From Steroidobacteraceae bacterium (GTDB taxonomy: Bacteria; Pseudomonadota; Gammaproteobacteria; Steroidobacterales; Steroidobacteraceae), in NCBI GenBank assembly GCA_025451845.1, contig JANWJS010000029.1, forward strand, positions 1-64,000: a stretch of 64,000 bases of DNA. The letters run 5' to 3'. Below the pieces are notes generated by a model. It was not told the DNA's origin. It did not search any database and was given only the letters and a program-made list of their open reading frames with translations. The position numbers were made by a program, and so were the translations under genes. Shown here one piece after another: positions 36,651 to 45,353 of this stretch (positions are counted from its first letter, which is position 1; every line of letters starts with the position of its first letter).

Positions 36651-37448
36651 TTGCGGACGCTCGCCTGGGCGCCCGTGCGGGCCGTGTACGCGCTTTACGC
36701 GGTGATCACATTTCTCGTCCTGGGACTCACGGCGCTCGCTGCCACGTTGATCCTCCCAGGGGTATACCGGCGGCGCGGGGCGGCGCGCGCCATTTCGCGC
36801 GCCTTCCTATGGGCAGCCGGCATGCCGCTCACCGTGCGCGGCATGGAGCGGCTCGCGCCGGGACAATGCATCGTGGTCTCCAATCACGCGAGCTACCTGG
36901 ACGGGCTGGTGTTCACGGCGGCCCTACCCGCGCGCTTCGGCTTCGTCATCAAGCGGGAGATGTCGGCAGTGCCGTTGGCAGGTCTCTTCCTGCGTCGTAT
37001 CGGCTCGGAATTCGTCGAGCGATTCGACCGCAACCGCGGTGCCGCGGATGCCCGGCGCGTGCTGCGCAGTGCCGCGAGCGGCCACTCGCTGGTCTTCTTT
37101 CCCGAAGGCACCTTCACCCGCACCCCCGGGCTGTTGAAGTTCCATACCGGCGCGTTCGTCACCGCCGCGCGCGCCGGCTGTCCCGTCATTCCGGCGGTGG
37201 TCCGCGGCACGCGTACCGCGCTGTCCCCGACAGGCAGGGTGCCGCGACCCGGCCGCATCGAGATCGACTTCCTGCCACCCATCCAAGCGCAGACGCAGGC
37301 GGGAGAAGCCGCGTCCGCTACGCTGAGGGACCGCGCGCGCCAGGCTATCCTGCTCGCGCTCGGCGAGCCGGACCTCACATGTTCCGGCGATAGCGCCCGC
37401 CCACCTCATACAGCGCCTGCGAGATCTGCCCGAGCGAGCAGGTCTTGA
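36651..37448 (+). CDS. 1-acyl-sn-glycerol-3-phosphate acyltransferase (PlsC family)
   Basis: A 265-residue membrane-associated acyltransferase. An N-terminal membrane helix (AVYALYAVITFLVLGLTALAATLIL) precedes the PlsC domain with the catalytic NHASYLDG (HX4D box), GSEFVERFDRNRG and VFFPEGTFTR. It probably acylates lysophosphatidate or another lysophospholipid. The start at 36651 is TTG; no better start lies near it. The last 74 bases overlap the end of icmF on the opposite strand, and the C-terminal tail is disordered-looking, so the true end could be functional only up to about residue 240. Confidence 0.85.
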   Translation: MRTLAWAPVRAVYALYAVITFLVLGLTALAATLILPGVYRRRGAARAISRAFLWAAGMPLTVRGMERLAPGQCIVVSNHASYLDGLVFTAALPARFGFVIKREMSAVPLAGLFLRRIGSEFVERFDRNRGAADARRVLRSAASGHSLVFFPEGTFTRTPGLLKFHTGAFVTAARAGCPVIPAVVRGTRTALSPTGRVPRPGRIEIDFLPPIQAQTQAGEAASATLRDRARQAILLALGEPDLTCSGDSARPPHTAPARSARASRS

Positions 37449-40400
37449 CGGACTCCATCAGCTGCGCGAACACGTTCGCAGCCCCGCACGCGACCTGCTT
37501 CAGCTGCCCGAGGGCGGCCGGAGCGCACGCCTCGTTGCGCGCCTGGAAAGCACGCACCGCCGCGACCTGATCCTGCTTCTCCTCCTCCGTGGAGCGGATG
37601 AGCGCCGCGCGCGCATGCTCCTCGACGCCATCGGGCTTGGAGAGGAAGGTGTTGACTCCAATGATGGGCAGGCTGCCATCGTGCTTCTTCGTCTCGTAAT
37701 AGAGTGACTCCTCCTGGATCTTGCCGCGCTGGTACATGGTCTCCATGGCGCCGAGCACGCCGCCGCGCTCGGAGAGGGCTTCGAATTCCCGGTACACGGC
37801 CTCCTCGACGAGGTCCGTCAGATACTCGAGCGCGAACGACCCCTGCCACGGGTTCTGCGTCTTGTTGAGCCCGAGCTCGCGGTTGATGATGAGCTGAATG
37901 GCGACCGCGCGGCGCACGCTCTCCTCCGTGGGGGTCGTCAGCGCTTCGTCATAGGCGTTGGTATGCAGGCTGTTGCAGCTGTCGAAGAGCGCGTAGAGCG
38001 CCTGTAGCGTCGTACGGATGTCGTTGAATGAGATCTCGCGCGCGTGCAGGCTGCGCCCGGAGGTCTGCACGTGATACTTCAGCATCTGACTGCGCGGCCC
38101 CGCGCGATAGAGGTCGCGCATCGCGCGGGCCCAAATGCGGCGCGCAACTCTGCCGATGACGGCATATTCCGGATCCATGCCGTTCGAGAAGAAGAACGAC
38201 AGGTTGGGCGCGAAGTCATCGATCGCCATGCCGCGCGCGAGGTAGTACTCGACGATGGTGAAGCCGTTGGCGAGCGTGAAGGCGAGCTGCGAGATGGGAT
38301 TCGCGCCGGCCTCGGCGATGTGATAGCCCGAGACCGACACGGAGTAGAAATTGCGCACTCCCCGGTCGATGAAGTACTGCTGCACGTCGCCCATCATGCG
38401 CAGCGCGAATTCCGTCGAAAAGATGCAGGTGTTCTGCGCCTGATCCTCCTTCAGGATGTCGGCCTGCACCGTGCCACGAACCGCCTGCAGCGTCTGCGAC
38501 TTGATGCGCTCGTAGACTTCGGCGTCCACGAGCTGATCGCCGCTGACACCGAGGAGCGCCAGCCCGGAGCCGTCATGACCCGCAGGACGCTCGCCCTTAT
38601 ACGCCGGCGGTGCAATGCCGCGCTCACCGGCGGCCCGATGCAGCTGCGCGATGCGTCGCTCCGCCTCGCTCCAGCGCCCCTCGCTGCGCAGGTAGCGCTC
38701 CACCCGCTGATCGATGGCGGTGTTCATGAACATCGCGAGGACCATGGGCGCGGGCCCATTGATGGTCATCGACACCGAGGTCGACGGCAACGTCAGGTCG
38801 AAGCCCGAGTAGAGCTTCTTCATGTCATCGAGCGTCGCCACCGACACGCCGGAGTTGCCTGTGCGCCCGTAGATGTCCGGCCGGGTGTCGGGATCCTCCC
38901 CATAGAGCGTCGTCGAGTCGAAAGCCGTGGAGAGTCGGACCGCGTTGCCGCCCCGGGCGAGGTAATGGAAGCGCCGGTTGGTCCGCTCCGGCGGGCCCTC
39001 GCCCGCGAACATCCGCGTCGGGTCCTCCTCCTCACGGCGATAGGGATACACGCCCCCCGTATACGGATAGAAGCCGGGCAGGTTCTCCGCCCGGATGAAG
39101 CGCAACTGCTCGCCCCAGTCGGCGAAGCGCGGCACGGCGATCTTCGGAACGCGCTGGTGCGACAGCGTCTCGGTGTAGTTCTCGCCCGTGACTGCTCTGT
39201 TGCGGACCTGGTAGGAATAGGTCTCCGCCCGGGCCGCGTGCGCGCGCGCCGGCCATGACTTGAGGTCCGCGATTCCTTCCGCGCCAATCTCCTCCAGCGC
39301 CCGGTTGTAGGCGGCCCGCAGGTCCCGCCGGGTCGCGTCGGCGGCGGGGTCGGCCAGGAGCGCCTCGCCATAACGCTCGAGCGGCGCCGGCAGCGCGGCA
39401 TCCTCGAGCGCCTGTAACGACTGATAGAGGCCGAAGGCGCGGGACGCCGCGGCCGCCTGCTGCTCCGTCGCCTCACGGATGCGGCGGCCGCCCTGGGCGA
39501 TTTCGGCCAGATAACGCACCCGAGCACCGGGGATCAAGGGCTCGCGTGGCGTCAGCTCCACGGGACCGGGATCGGAGACTTGCCAGGCGGCAGCGCCGAC
39601 TCCCTTCGCGGCCAGGCTCGCGCACAGCGCGGCGAAGAGCCGGTTGACGCCCGGATCGTTGAAGCGGCTCGCAATCGTCGGGAATACGGGCAGCTCCGTG
39701 TCAGCGAGGCGCGCCTGCGCCGGGTGATTGCGCCGCCACTGCTTGCGCACGTCACGCAGGCTGTCGCGGGCGCCGCGCTTGTCGCTTTTGTTGAGGACGA
39801 CCAGGTCGGCGAAGTCGAGCATGTCGATCTTCTCCAACTGGCTCGCAGCCCCGTACTCGCCGGTCATCACGTAGAGCGGCACATCGACGAGATCCACGAC
39901 CTCCGTATCCGCCTGACCCGTACCCGCGGTCTCGACGATGATGAGATCGAACCCGGCGGCCTGATAGAGCTGGATGACGTCCTTCAGCACCGCCGAGGTC
40001 GCAAGATGCGCCCGCCGTGTCGCCAGCGAGCGCATGAAGATGGCATCGGAGGCGAGGCTGTTCATCCGGATGCGGTCGCCGAGCAGGGCGCCGCCGCTCC
40101 TGCGGCGGGTCGGGTCCATGGCGACCACGGCGATCTGCCGGTCGGGAAAGTGCCGGATCAGGCGCGCGAGCAGCTCATCGGTGAGGCTCGACTTGCCGGC
40201 CCCGCCGCTGCCCGTGATCCCGATGACCGGAACGCGCGTGCGTGAGCGGGCCAGGAGCCGTCGGATCTGCTCCGCATCGGTGCCGCCGGGCGCGGCATCC
40301 TCCAGCAGCGTGATGGCGCGGGCGATCTGGGCATGATCGCGGGGGTTGAGCGGCCGGGCCTCGTAGGCCGGCTTGGCCGCGGCGCGCACGCGCGCGAATA

Positions 40401-40854
40401 CATCGTCGACCATGCCGTCGAGGCCAAGCTTGCGGCCATCTTCGGGGGTGTAAATGCGCTCGACGCCGTAGCGCTCCAGCGCCTCGATCTCGTGCGGCGC
40501 GATCGTCCCGCCGCCGCCCACGATGACGCGAATGTGCTCGCAGCCGCGCTCGCGCAGCATGTCCACCATATAGGCGAAGTACTCGTTGTGGCCGCCCTGA
40601 TAGGAGCTTGCAGCGATCGCGTCTGCGTCCTCCTGGATAGCGGCCCTGACGATCTCCGCAACGCTGCGGTTGTGCCCGAGGTGCACGACCTCGGCGCCAT
40701 GGGACTGCAAAAGCCGGCGGATCATGTTGATCGCCGCGTCGTGACCGTCGAAGAGTGAGGCCGCGGAGACGAATCGAAGCGGCGGCCCCGTGCCGGCGGA
40801 TTCGGTCCGGGGAGGGACGGCAGTCTGCGCGCCGATGCTGGATTTGGGTGCCAT
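37375..40854 (-). CDS. icmF: Fused isobutyryl-CoA mutase IcmF
   Basis: A 1159-residue B12 enzyme that interconverts isobutyryl-CoA and butyryl-CoA, joining branched-chain to straight-chain acyl-CoA metabolism. The N-terminal cobalamin-binding domain has SLFDGHDAAINMI with the cobalt-ligating His. A MeaB-like G-protein chaperone follows with Walker A GSGGAGKSSL, then the mutase barrel, DPTRMFAGEG to the C terminus. Two active-site positions separate it from methylmalonyl-CoA mutase: Phe (in TRMFAG) where that enzyme has Tyr, and Gln (in DQAQNTC) where it has Arg; both fit IcmF. It is divergent from a tetR gene, with a probable operator between them. Confidence 0.95.
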   Translation of the reverse strand: MAPKSSIGAQTAVPPRTESAGTGPPLRFVSAASLFDGHDAAINMIRRLLQSHGAEVVHLGHNRSVAEIVRAAIQEDADAIAASSYQGGHNEYFAYMVDMLRERGCEHIRVIVGGGGTIAPHEIEALERYGVERIYTPEDGRKLGLDGMVDDVFARVRAAAKPAYEARPLNPRDHAQIARAITLLEDAAPGGTDAEQIRRLLARSRTRVPVIGITGSGGAGKSSLTDELLARLIRHFPDRQIAVVAMDPTRRRSGGALLGDRIRMNSLASDAIFMRSLATRRAHLATSAVLKDVIQLYQAAGFDLIIVETAGTGQADTEVVDLVDVPLYVMTGEYGAASQLEKIDMLDFADLVVLNKSDKRGARDSLRDVRKQWRRNHPAQARLADTELPVFPTIASRFNDPGVNRLFAALCASLAAKGVGAAAWQVSDPGPVELTPREPLIPGARVRYLAEIAQGGRRIREATEQQAAAASRAFGLYQSLQALEDAALPAPLERYGEALLADPAADATRRDLRAAYNRALEEIGAEGIADLKSWPARAHAARAETYSYQVRNRAVTGENYTETLSHQRVPKIAVPRFADWGEQLRFIRAENLPGFYPYTGGVYPYRREEEDPTRMFAGEGPPERTNRRFHYLARGGNAVRLSTAFDSTTLYGEDPDTRPDIYGRTGNSGVSVATLDDMKKLYSGFDLTLPSTSVSMTINGPAPMVLAMFMNTAIDQRVERYLRSEGRWSEAERRIAQLHRAAGERGIAPPAYKGERPAGHDGSGLALLGVSGDQLVDAEVYERIKSQTLQAVRGTVQADILKEDQAQNTCIFSTEFALRMMGDVQQYFIDRGVRNFYSVSVSGYHIAEAGANPISQLAFTLANGFTIVEYYLARGMAIDDFAPNLSFFFSNGMDPEYAVIGRVARRIWARAMRDLYRAGPRSQMLKYHVQTSGRSLHAREISFNDIRTTLQALYALFDSCNSLHTNAYDEALTTPTEESVRRAVAIQLIINRELGLNKTQNPWQGSFALEYLTDLVEEAVYREFEALSERGGVLGAMETMYQRGKIQEESLYYETKKHDGSLPIIGVNTFLSKPDGVEEHARAALIRSTEEEKQDQVAAVRAFQARNEACAPAALGQLKQVACGAANVFAQLMESVKTCSLGQISQALYEVGGRYRRNM

Positions 40855-40907
40855 GGGAAAGTGCTCGCTTGCAAGCTCGCGGCGGGGAGGGAATACTGAC
40901 CTTTACG

Positions 40908-40930
40908 CGCCGGTAGAATGGCTACCGGCG
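40908..40930. promoter_or_regulatory. Probable TetR operator between icmF and tetR
   Basis: CGCCGGTAG and CTACCGGCG are perfect 9-bp arms separated by 5 bases, in the 149-base gap between the divergent icmF and tetR genes. Position and form fit a TetR-family operator acting on both. TATACT at 40979-40984 could be the -10 box of tetR. Confidence 0.55.
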
Positions 40931-41003
40931 AGTATGGTCCACGCCTCCCCCGCGGTCAACGACGGCACGCGGGTCCGGTATACTGGCCAGCGAACCCATC
41001 CGC

Positions 41004-41792
41004 GTGAGCACGATGCCGAGCAACCGCCCCAAAACCGGCTCGCCGCAGGCGCCTTCGCTGCCGACGCGCGACGACGCCACTGCCTCGCCCTGGCGGGCCA
41101 GCCGCGAGCGGCTGCGCGACCGCGAGATCAAACGCGATGCGGTGATCCGCGCCGCCGCGCGCGCCTTCAACCGCAAGGGCTACCACAACACCTCGCTCGA
41201 CGATATCGCCGCGGCACTCGAGGTGACCAAGCCCACCGTCTATTACTATGTCAGCAACAAGGAGCAGCTCCTCTTCGAGTGCTTCATCGCCGGCATCGAG
41301 CCGATCCGCGCCGCGTTCCGCGAGGCCCGCTCGCTGGCGAGGCCGGCGCGTGAGCGGCTGCAGGCGGTGCTGCGCCACTACGGCGAGGCTGTCGCCTCAG
41401 AGTTCGGCTGGTGCATGGTGCGGGCGGAGGATCAGGACCTGTCGCCCGACATGAGCGCCCACATCAAGGCGATGAAGTCCGAGATCGACCAGGGGATCCG
41501 GCGGCTGTTGCGAGAGGGCGTCCAGGACGGCTCGATTCATCCGTGCGACCCCAAGATGACCGCCTTCGCGCTGGCCGGGGCGCTCAACTGGATCGCCCAT
41601 TGGTACCGGGAGAGCCAGTCGATGACCGGCGCCGAGATCGCCGAAGCCTTCATCGCGGTGTTCGAGAGCGGCCTGAAGCCCCGGCCCGAGATTTCCAACG
41701 AGGATGATCCAACATGTCGCAAACCGAAGTCGTCATCGTCTCGGCCCGGCGTACCCCGATCGGCGCGTTCCAGGGCGCGCTTGCGCCGCTGA
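41004..41792 (+). CDS. TetR-family transcriptional regulator
   Basis: About 262 residues. The N-terminal DNA-binding domain (residues about 38-95) is clear: AVIRAAARAFNRKGYHNTSLDDIAAALEVTKPTVYYYVSNKEQLL, the TetR helix-turn-helix. The ligand-binding part follows and is typical up to about residue 235 (ESGLKPRPE). The last 25 codons run into the thiolase gene in another frame, a 79-base overlap, and give a Ser/Arg-rich tail of doubtful function. Start GTG 41004, with an ATG at 41013 as alternative. It sits at the head of the thiolase-SDR-ETF-QO-AACS genes and opposite icmF, so it probably controls acyl-CoA catabolism. Confidence 0.88.
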   Translation: MSTMPSNRPKTGSPQAPSLPTRDDATASPWRASRERLRDREIKRDAVIRAAARAFNRKGYHNTSLDDIAAALEVTKPTVYYYVSNKEQLLFECFIAGIEPIRAAFREARSLARPARERLQAVLRHYGEAVASEFGWCMVRAEDQDLSPDMSAHIKAMKSEIDQGIRRLLREGVQDGSIHPCDPKMTAFALAGALNWIAHWYRESQSMTGAEIAEAFIAVFESGLKPRPEISNEDDPTCRKPKSSSSRPGVPRSARSRARLRR

Positions 41793-42898
41793 CCGCGCCG
41801 CAGCTCGGCGCCGCCGCGGCCCGGGGCGCCATCCAGGCCGCCGGCATCGACGCGGCCGACGTGCAGGAGGTCATTCTCGGGTGCGTGCTGTCGGCCGGCC
41901 TCGGCCAGGCGCCCGCCCGCCAGGCGGCGATCGGCGCCGGGATTGCGCTCGCCACGCCCGCGACCACCATCAACAAAATGTGCGGCTCGGGACTGAAGGC
42001 GGTCATGATGGCCGCCGATCAGATCCGCGCCGGCAATGCCGAGGTCGTGCTGGCCGGCGGCCTCGAGTCGATGACGCACGCGCCTTATTTGTTGCCCAAG
42101 GCGCGCAGCGGCTATCGCCTGGGGCACGGCGAGGTGCTCGACCACATGTTCTATGATGGTCTCCAGAGCCCATTCGACGGCAAGCTCATGGGCTGCTTCG
42201 CCGACGCGACGGCGGCCAAATACCGCTTCAGCCGCGAGGACCAGGACGCCTTTGCAACGGAGTCAGTGCGTCGCGCGCTGCGGGCTGTGGACTCGGGCGA
42301 GTTCGACGCCGAGATCACCCCCGTTAGCGTGAAAAGCAGAAAGGGTGAGACGGTAGTCGCACGGGATGAGACGCCGGGCACCTGCGACGTCAGCCGGATC
42401 GCGACCCTGAAGCCCGCTTTCGGCAAGGACGGGACCGTGACTGCAGCCAGCTCCTCGTCGATCTCCGACGGCGCGGCGGCGCTGATCATTGCAAGCGCCG
42501 AGGCGGCGGCAGCTCGCGGACTGAAGCCGGTGGCCCGCCTTCTCGCCCAAGCGAGCCACGCCCAGGAGCCAGAGTGGTTCACGACCGCGCCCGTGGGCGC
42601 CCTCCGCAAGGTGCTGACCCGGCTCGGCTGGAAGCCGCACGATGCCGATCTCTACGAGATCAACGAGGCTTTCGCGGCTGTCACCATGGCCGCCATGCGC
42701 GAGATCGACATCGACCCTGCGCGCGTCAATGTTCAGGGCGGCGCCTGCGCGCTCGGCCACCCCATCGGGGCCACCGGCGCGCGCATCCTCACGACGCTGT
42801 TGCACGCACTGCGCCGCCGGGGCGGCAGGCGAGGAATCGCGTCGCTGTGCATCGGCGGGGGCGAGGCAGTGGCGGTCGCCGTCGAGCTGATCGGGTAG
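41714..42898 (+). CDS. Acetyl-CoA acetyltransferase (thiolase)
   Basis: A 394-residue thiolase that cleaves or forms acetoacetyl-CoA. The nucleophilic Cys90 is in TTINKMCGSGLK, the His in GGACALGHPIGATGAR and the second Cys in CIGGGEA near the end, so the catalytic triad is complete. Length is typical of the degradative/biosynthetic type. It overlaps the tetR frame by 79 bases and is followed after 63 bases by an SDR gene. With the acetoacetyl-CoA synthetase downstream it can take acetoacetate to acetyl-CoA. Confidence 0.94.
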   Translation: MSQTEVVIVSARRTPIGAFQGALAPLTAPQLGAAAARGAIQAAGIDAADVQEVILGCVLSAGLGQAPARQAAIGAGIALATPATTINKMCGSGLKAVMMAADQIRAGNAEVVLAGGLESMTHAPYLLPKARSGYRLGHGEVLDHMFYDGLQSPFDGKLMGCFADATAAKYRFSREDQDAFATESVRRALRAVDSGEFDAEITPVSVKSRKGETVVARDETPGTCDVSRIATLKPAFGKDGTVTAASSSSISDGAAALIIASAEAAAARGLKPVARLLAQASHAQEPEWFTTAPVGALRKVLTRLGWKPHDADLYEINEAFAAVTMAAMREIDIDPARVNVQGGACALGHPIGATGARILTTLLHALRRRGGRRGIASLCIGGGEAVAVAVELIG

Positions 42899-42961
42899 TA
42901 TGACGCGCCACCCGCGGCGGCGGGGCATATCCGTGTGCCTGAGTTACTTTCGGGGGACTCT

Positions 42962-43729
42962 ATGAAGATTCAAGACGCCCGCGCCGTCGTCACCGGCGGC
43001 GCCTCGGGACTCGGTCACGCGGTCGCACGCCATCTCGTCTCACTCGGAGGCAAGGTGGTCATGCTCGACGTTCAGGACGGACCGGGGCGCGCTGCCGCGG
43101 CCGGTCTCGGACCCGGCGCTGCCTTCGTCCGCTGCGACGTCACTTCCGAGGCCGAGGTCACCTCCGCGATGGAAGCCGCGCAGGCCCAGATGGGCGGCAT
43201 CAATCTGCTCGTCAATTGCGCCGGCGTGATCGGTGCCGGCCGCGTGTTGGGCAAGAACGGCCCGATGGCAGGCGATTTCTTCACCAAGGTGGTGCACATC
43301 AACCTGATCGGCACCTTCCTCTGCGACAAGGCCGCCGCCGCGCTGATGCAGCACAACACGCCTGGCGAGGACGGCGAGCGGGGTCTTCTGGTGCACACAT
43401 CCTCCGTCGCTGCCTTCGAGGGTCAGATCGGCCAGGCGGCGTATTCCGCGACGAAGGCGGGGCTCGCCGGCATGACTCTGCCCATCGCGCGCGAGCTGGC
43501 AAGATTCGGGATCCGCTGCATCTCCGTCGCCCCCGGCATCTTCCACACTCCGATGGTGGACGGAATGAGCGCGGAAATTCAGGCCTCTCTCGCCAGCCAG
43601 ATCCCTTTTCCCAAACGCCTCGGCAAGCCCGAGGAATTCGCGCGCCTGGTCGTCGCCGCCTTTGAGATTCCAATGCTGAACGGCGAGACCATCCGCCTGG
43701 ACGGCGCCGTACGCATGCAGGCGCAGTAA
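42962..43729 (+). CDS. Short-chain dehydrogenase (3-hydroxyacyl-CoA dehydrogenase type II-like)
   Basis: A 255-residue SDR. The cofactor motif VVTGGASGLGHAV (TGxxxGxG), the NAG-type LVNCAGVIGAG and the catalytic YSATK (Tyr-x3-Lys) are present. The central phrase HTSSVAAFEGQIGQAAYSATKAG recalls the mammalian HSD17B10 / 3-hydroxy-2-methylbutyryl-CoA dehydrogenase group, which works in isoleucine and branched fatty-acid breakdown. The ATG at 42962 gives MKIQDARAVVTGG. It sits between thiolase and ETF-QO and its stop overlaps the next ATG by one base. Substrate assignment is inference from the neighbours. Confidence 0.88.
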   Translation: MKIQDARAVVTGGASGLGHAVARHLVSLGGKVVMLDVQDGPGRAAAAGLGPGAAFVRCDVTSEAEVTSAMEAAQAQMGGINLLVNCAGVIGAGRVLGKNGPMAGDFFTKVVHINLIGTFLCDKAAAALMQHNTPGEDGERGLLVHTSSVAAFEGQIGQAAYSATKAGLAGMTLPIARELARFGIRCISVAPGIFHTPMVDGMSAEIQASLASQIPFPKRLGKPEEFARLVVAAFEIPMLNGETIRLDGAVRMQAQ

Positions 43730-45351
43730 TGACTGAAGCACAAGGCAACGTCCAACGTGACGTCATGGAATATGACGTCGTCATCGTAGGCGCCGGCCCG
43801 GCAGGGCTCTCGTGCGCCATCCGCCTCAAGCAACTCAAGCCGGAGCTGAACGTCTGCCTGCTGGAGAAGGCGGCCGCCGTGGGCGCGCACGCGCTCTCGG
43901 GGGCGGTGATCGAGCCGGGGCCGCTCGATGCGCTGGCGCCGGAGTGGCGCGAGTCGCCCCCCGGTATCTGCGTGCCTGCCGTCCGGGACGAATTCCGGCT
44001 GCTCACCCGCAAGGGGAGCCTGCGCCTGCCGCTGCCGCCGCAGCTGCACAATCGCGGTAACTTCATCCTCTCCCTCGGGCTCCTCACGCCCTGGCTCGCC
44101 CGGAAGGCCGAGTCCCTCGGGGTAGATGTCTTCCCCGGCTTTGCGGCGGCGGCAGCGCTCGTCACGGCGGACGGAGTCATCGCTGGCGTGCAGTTGGGTG
44201 ATATGGGGCTCGACAAGAGCGGCAAGCCCGGCCCGAGCTACACTCCCGGAGCGGAGGTGCGTGCGCGCACCACGGTCGTCGCGGAGGGTGCGCGCGGAAG
44301 CCTGGCGAAGCAGCTCATTCGGCGGTTCGGCCTGGATGCCCGCTCGGGCCCGCAGTCATACGGACTCGGGATGAAGGAGCTGTGGCAGCTGCCGGAGGGC
44401 CGGGTGCAGCCCGGCCTCATCCAGCACACACTCGGCTGGCCTCTCGATGCGCGCACCTACGGCGGCAGCTTCATCTATCACCTCGACCAGAATCGGGTCT
44501 ATGTCGGCTTCGTGGTCGGGCTCGATTACGAGGACCCGCGCCTGATGCCCTTCGAGGCGTTTCAACAGTTCAAGAATCACCCGCGGATCAAGCCTCTCCT
44601 CGAAGGCGGGGAAATCCTGGCCGCGGGCGCGCGCACCATCGCCGCAGGCGGCTGGCAGTCCATCCCGCGGCTGGAAATGCCGGGCGCCATGCTGATCGGA
44701 GACTCGGGCGGGGGCGTCAACGTGCCGAAGATCAAGGGCGTGCATCAGGCCATCCGCTCCGGGATGTTGGCCGCCGAGCACCTGGCGGCAACCGGCAGTC
44801 CCGCGGGATTCGATGCCCGCTGGCGCACCTCCGCGGGCGGCCGCGAGCTGCGCGCGGTACGCAACTTCAAGCCGGGATTCAAACGCGGCCTCTGGGTGGG
44901 CATCGCCAACGCGGGCCTGGAAGCGCTAACTGGCGGCCGCATGCCGTGGACGCTCGCCGGCCGCACCCCCGATCATGCGCGGCTCAAAGTCCTCGACGGA
45001 TACGAGAGTCCCGACCGCGGATGGGTGGAACGGACCCTGCCGCCGCGGGACCGGCTCGCATCGGTGTTCTTCGCCTCGACCAGCCACGATGAGAGTCAGC
45101 CGGCGCACTTGAAGGTGCTCGACACCAGCATCTGCATCGACCAGTGCGCGCGCGAATTCGGCAATCCGTGTCAGCGCTTCTGCCCCGCGAACGTCTACGA
45201 GATGGTCGAGGAGCCGTCAGGCGGCAAGCGCCTGCAGATCAACGCCGCCAACTGCGTGCATTGCAAGGCGTGCGACATCAAGGATCCCTACGAGATCATC
45301 AACTGGACGCCGCCAGAGGGCGGCTCCGGACCCAACTACCAATCCTTGTGA
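43729..45351 (+). CDS. Electron-transfer flavoprotein-ubiquinone oxidoreductase (ETF-QO)
   Basis: A 540-residue inner-membrane-bound flavo-iron-sulfur protein that moves electrons from ETF, and so from acyl-CoA dehydrogenases, to ubiquinone. The FAD motif [14 protein letters not shown] is at the N terminus. The C-terminal ferredoxin-like domain carries the 4Fe-4S ligands in [19 protein letters not shown] and [12 protein letters not shown], ending in the usual [12 protein letters not shown]. The length is typical. The etfAB genes are not in the window. It is translationally linked to the SDR gene and followed by the acetoacetyl-CoA synthetase gene after 2 bases. Confidence 0.94.
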   Translation: MTEAQGNVQRDVMEYDVVIVGAGPAGLSCAIRLKQLKPELNVCLLEKAAAVGAHALSGAVIEPGPLDALAPEWRESPPGICVPAVRDEFRLLTRKGSLRLPLPPQLHNRGNFILSLGLLTPWLARKAESLGVDVFPGFAAAAALVTADGVIAGVQLGDMGLDKSGKPGPSYTPGAEVRARTTVVAEGARGSLAKQLIRRFGLDARSGPQSYGLGMKELWQLPEGRVQPGLIQHTLGWPLDARTYGGSFIYHLDQNRVYVGFVVGLDYEDPRLMPFEAFQQFKNHPRIKPLLEGGEILAAGARTIAAGGWQSIPRLEMPGAMLIGDSGGGVNVPKIKGVHQAIRSGMLAAEHLAATGSPAGFDARWRTSAGGRELRAVRNFKPGFKRGLWVGIANAGLEALTGGRMPWTLAGRTPDHARLKVLDGYESPDRGWVERTLPPRDRLASVFFASTSHDESQPAHLKVLDTSICIDQCAREFGNPCQRFCPANVYEMVEEPSGGKRLQINAANCVHCKACDIKDPYEIINWTPPEGGSGPNYQSL

Positions 45352-45353
45352 TC

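Noticed and set aside
38044-39258. Rightward open frame of 404 codons inside icmF
   Set aside because: Antisense shadow; His/Arg-rich composition without motifs.
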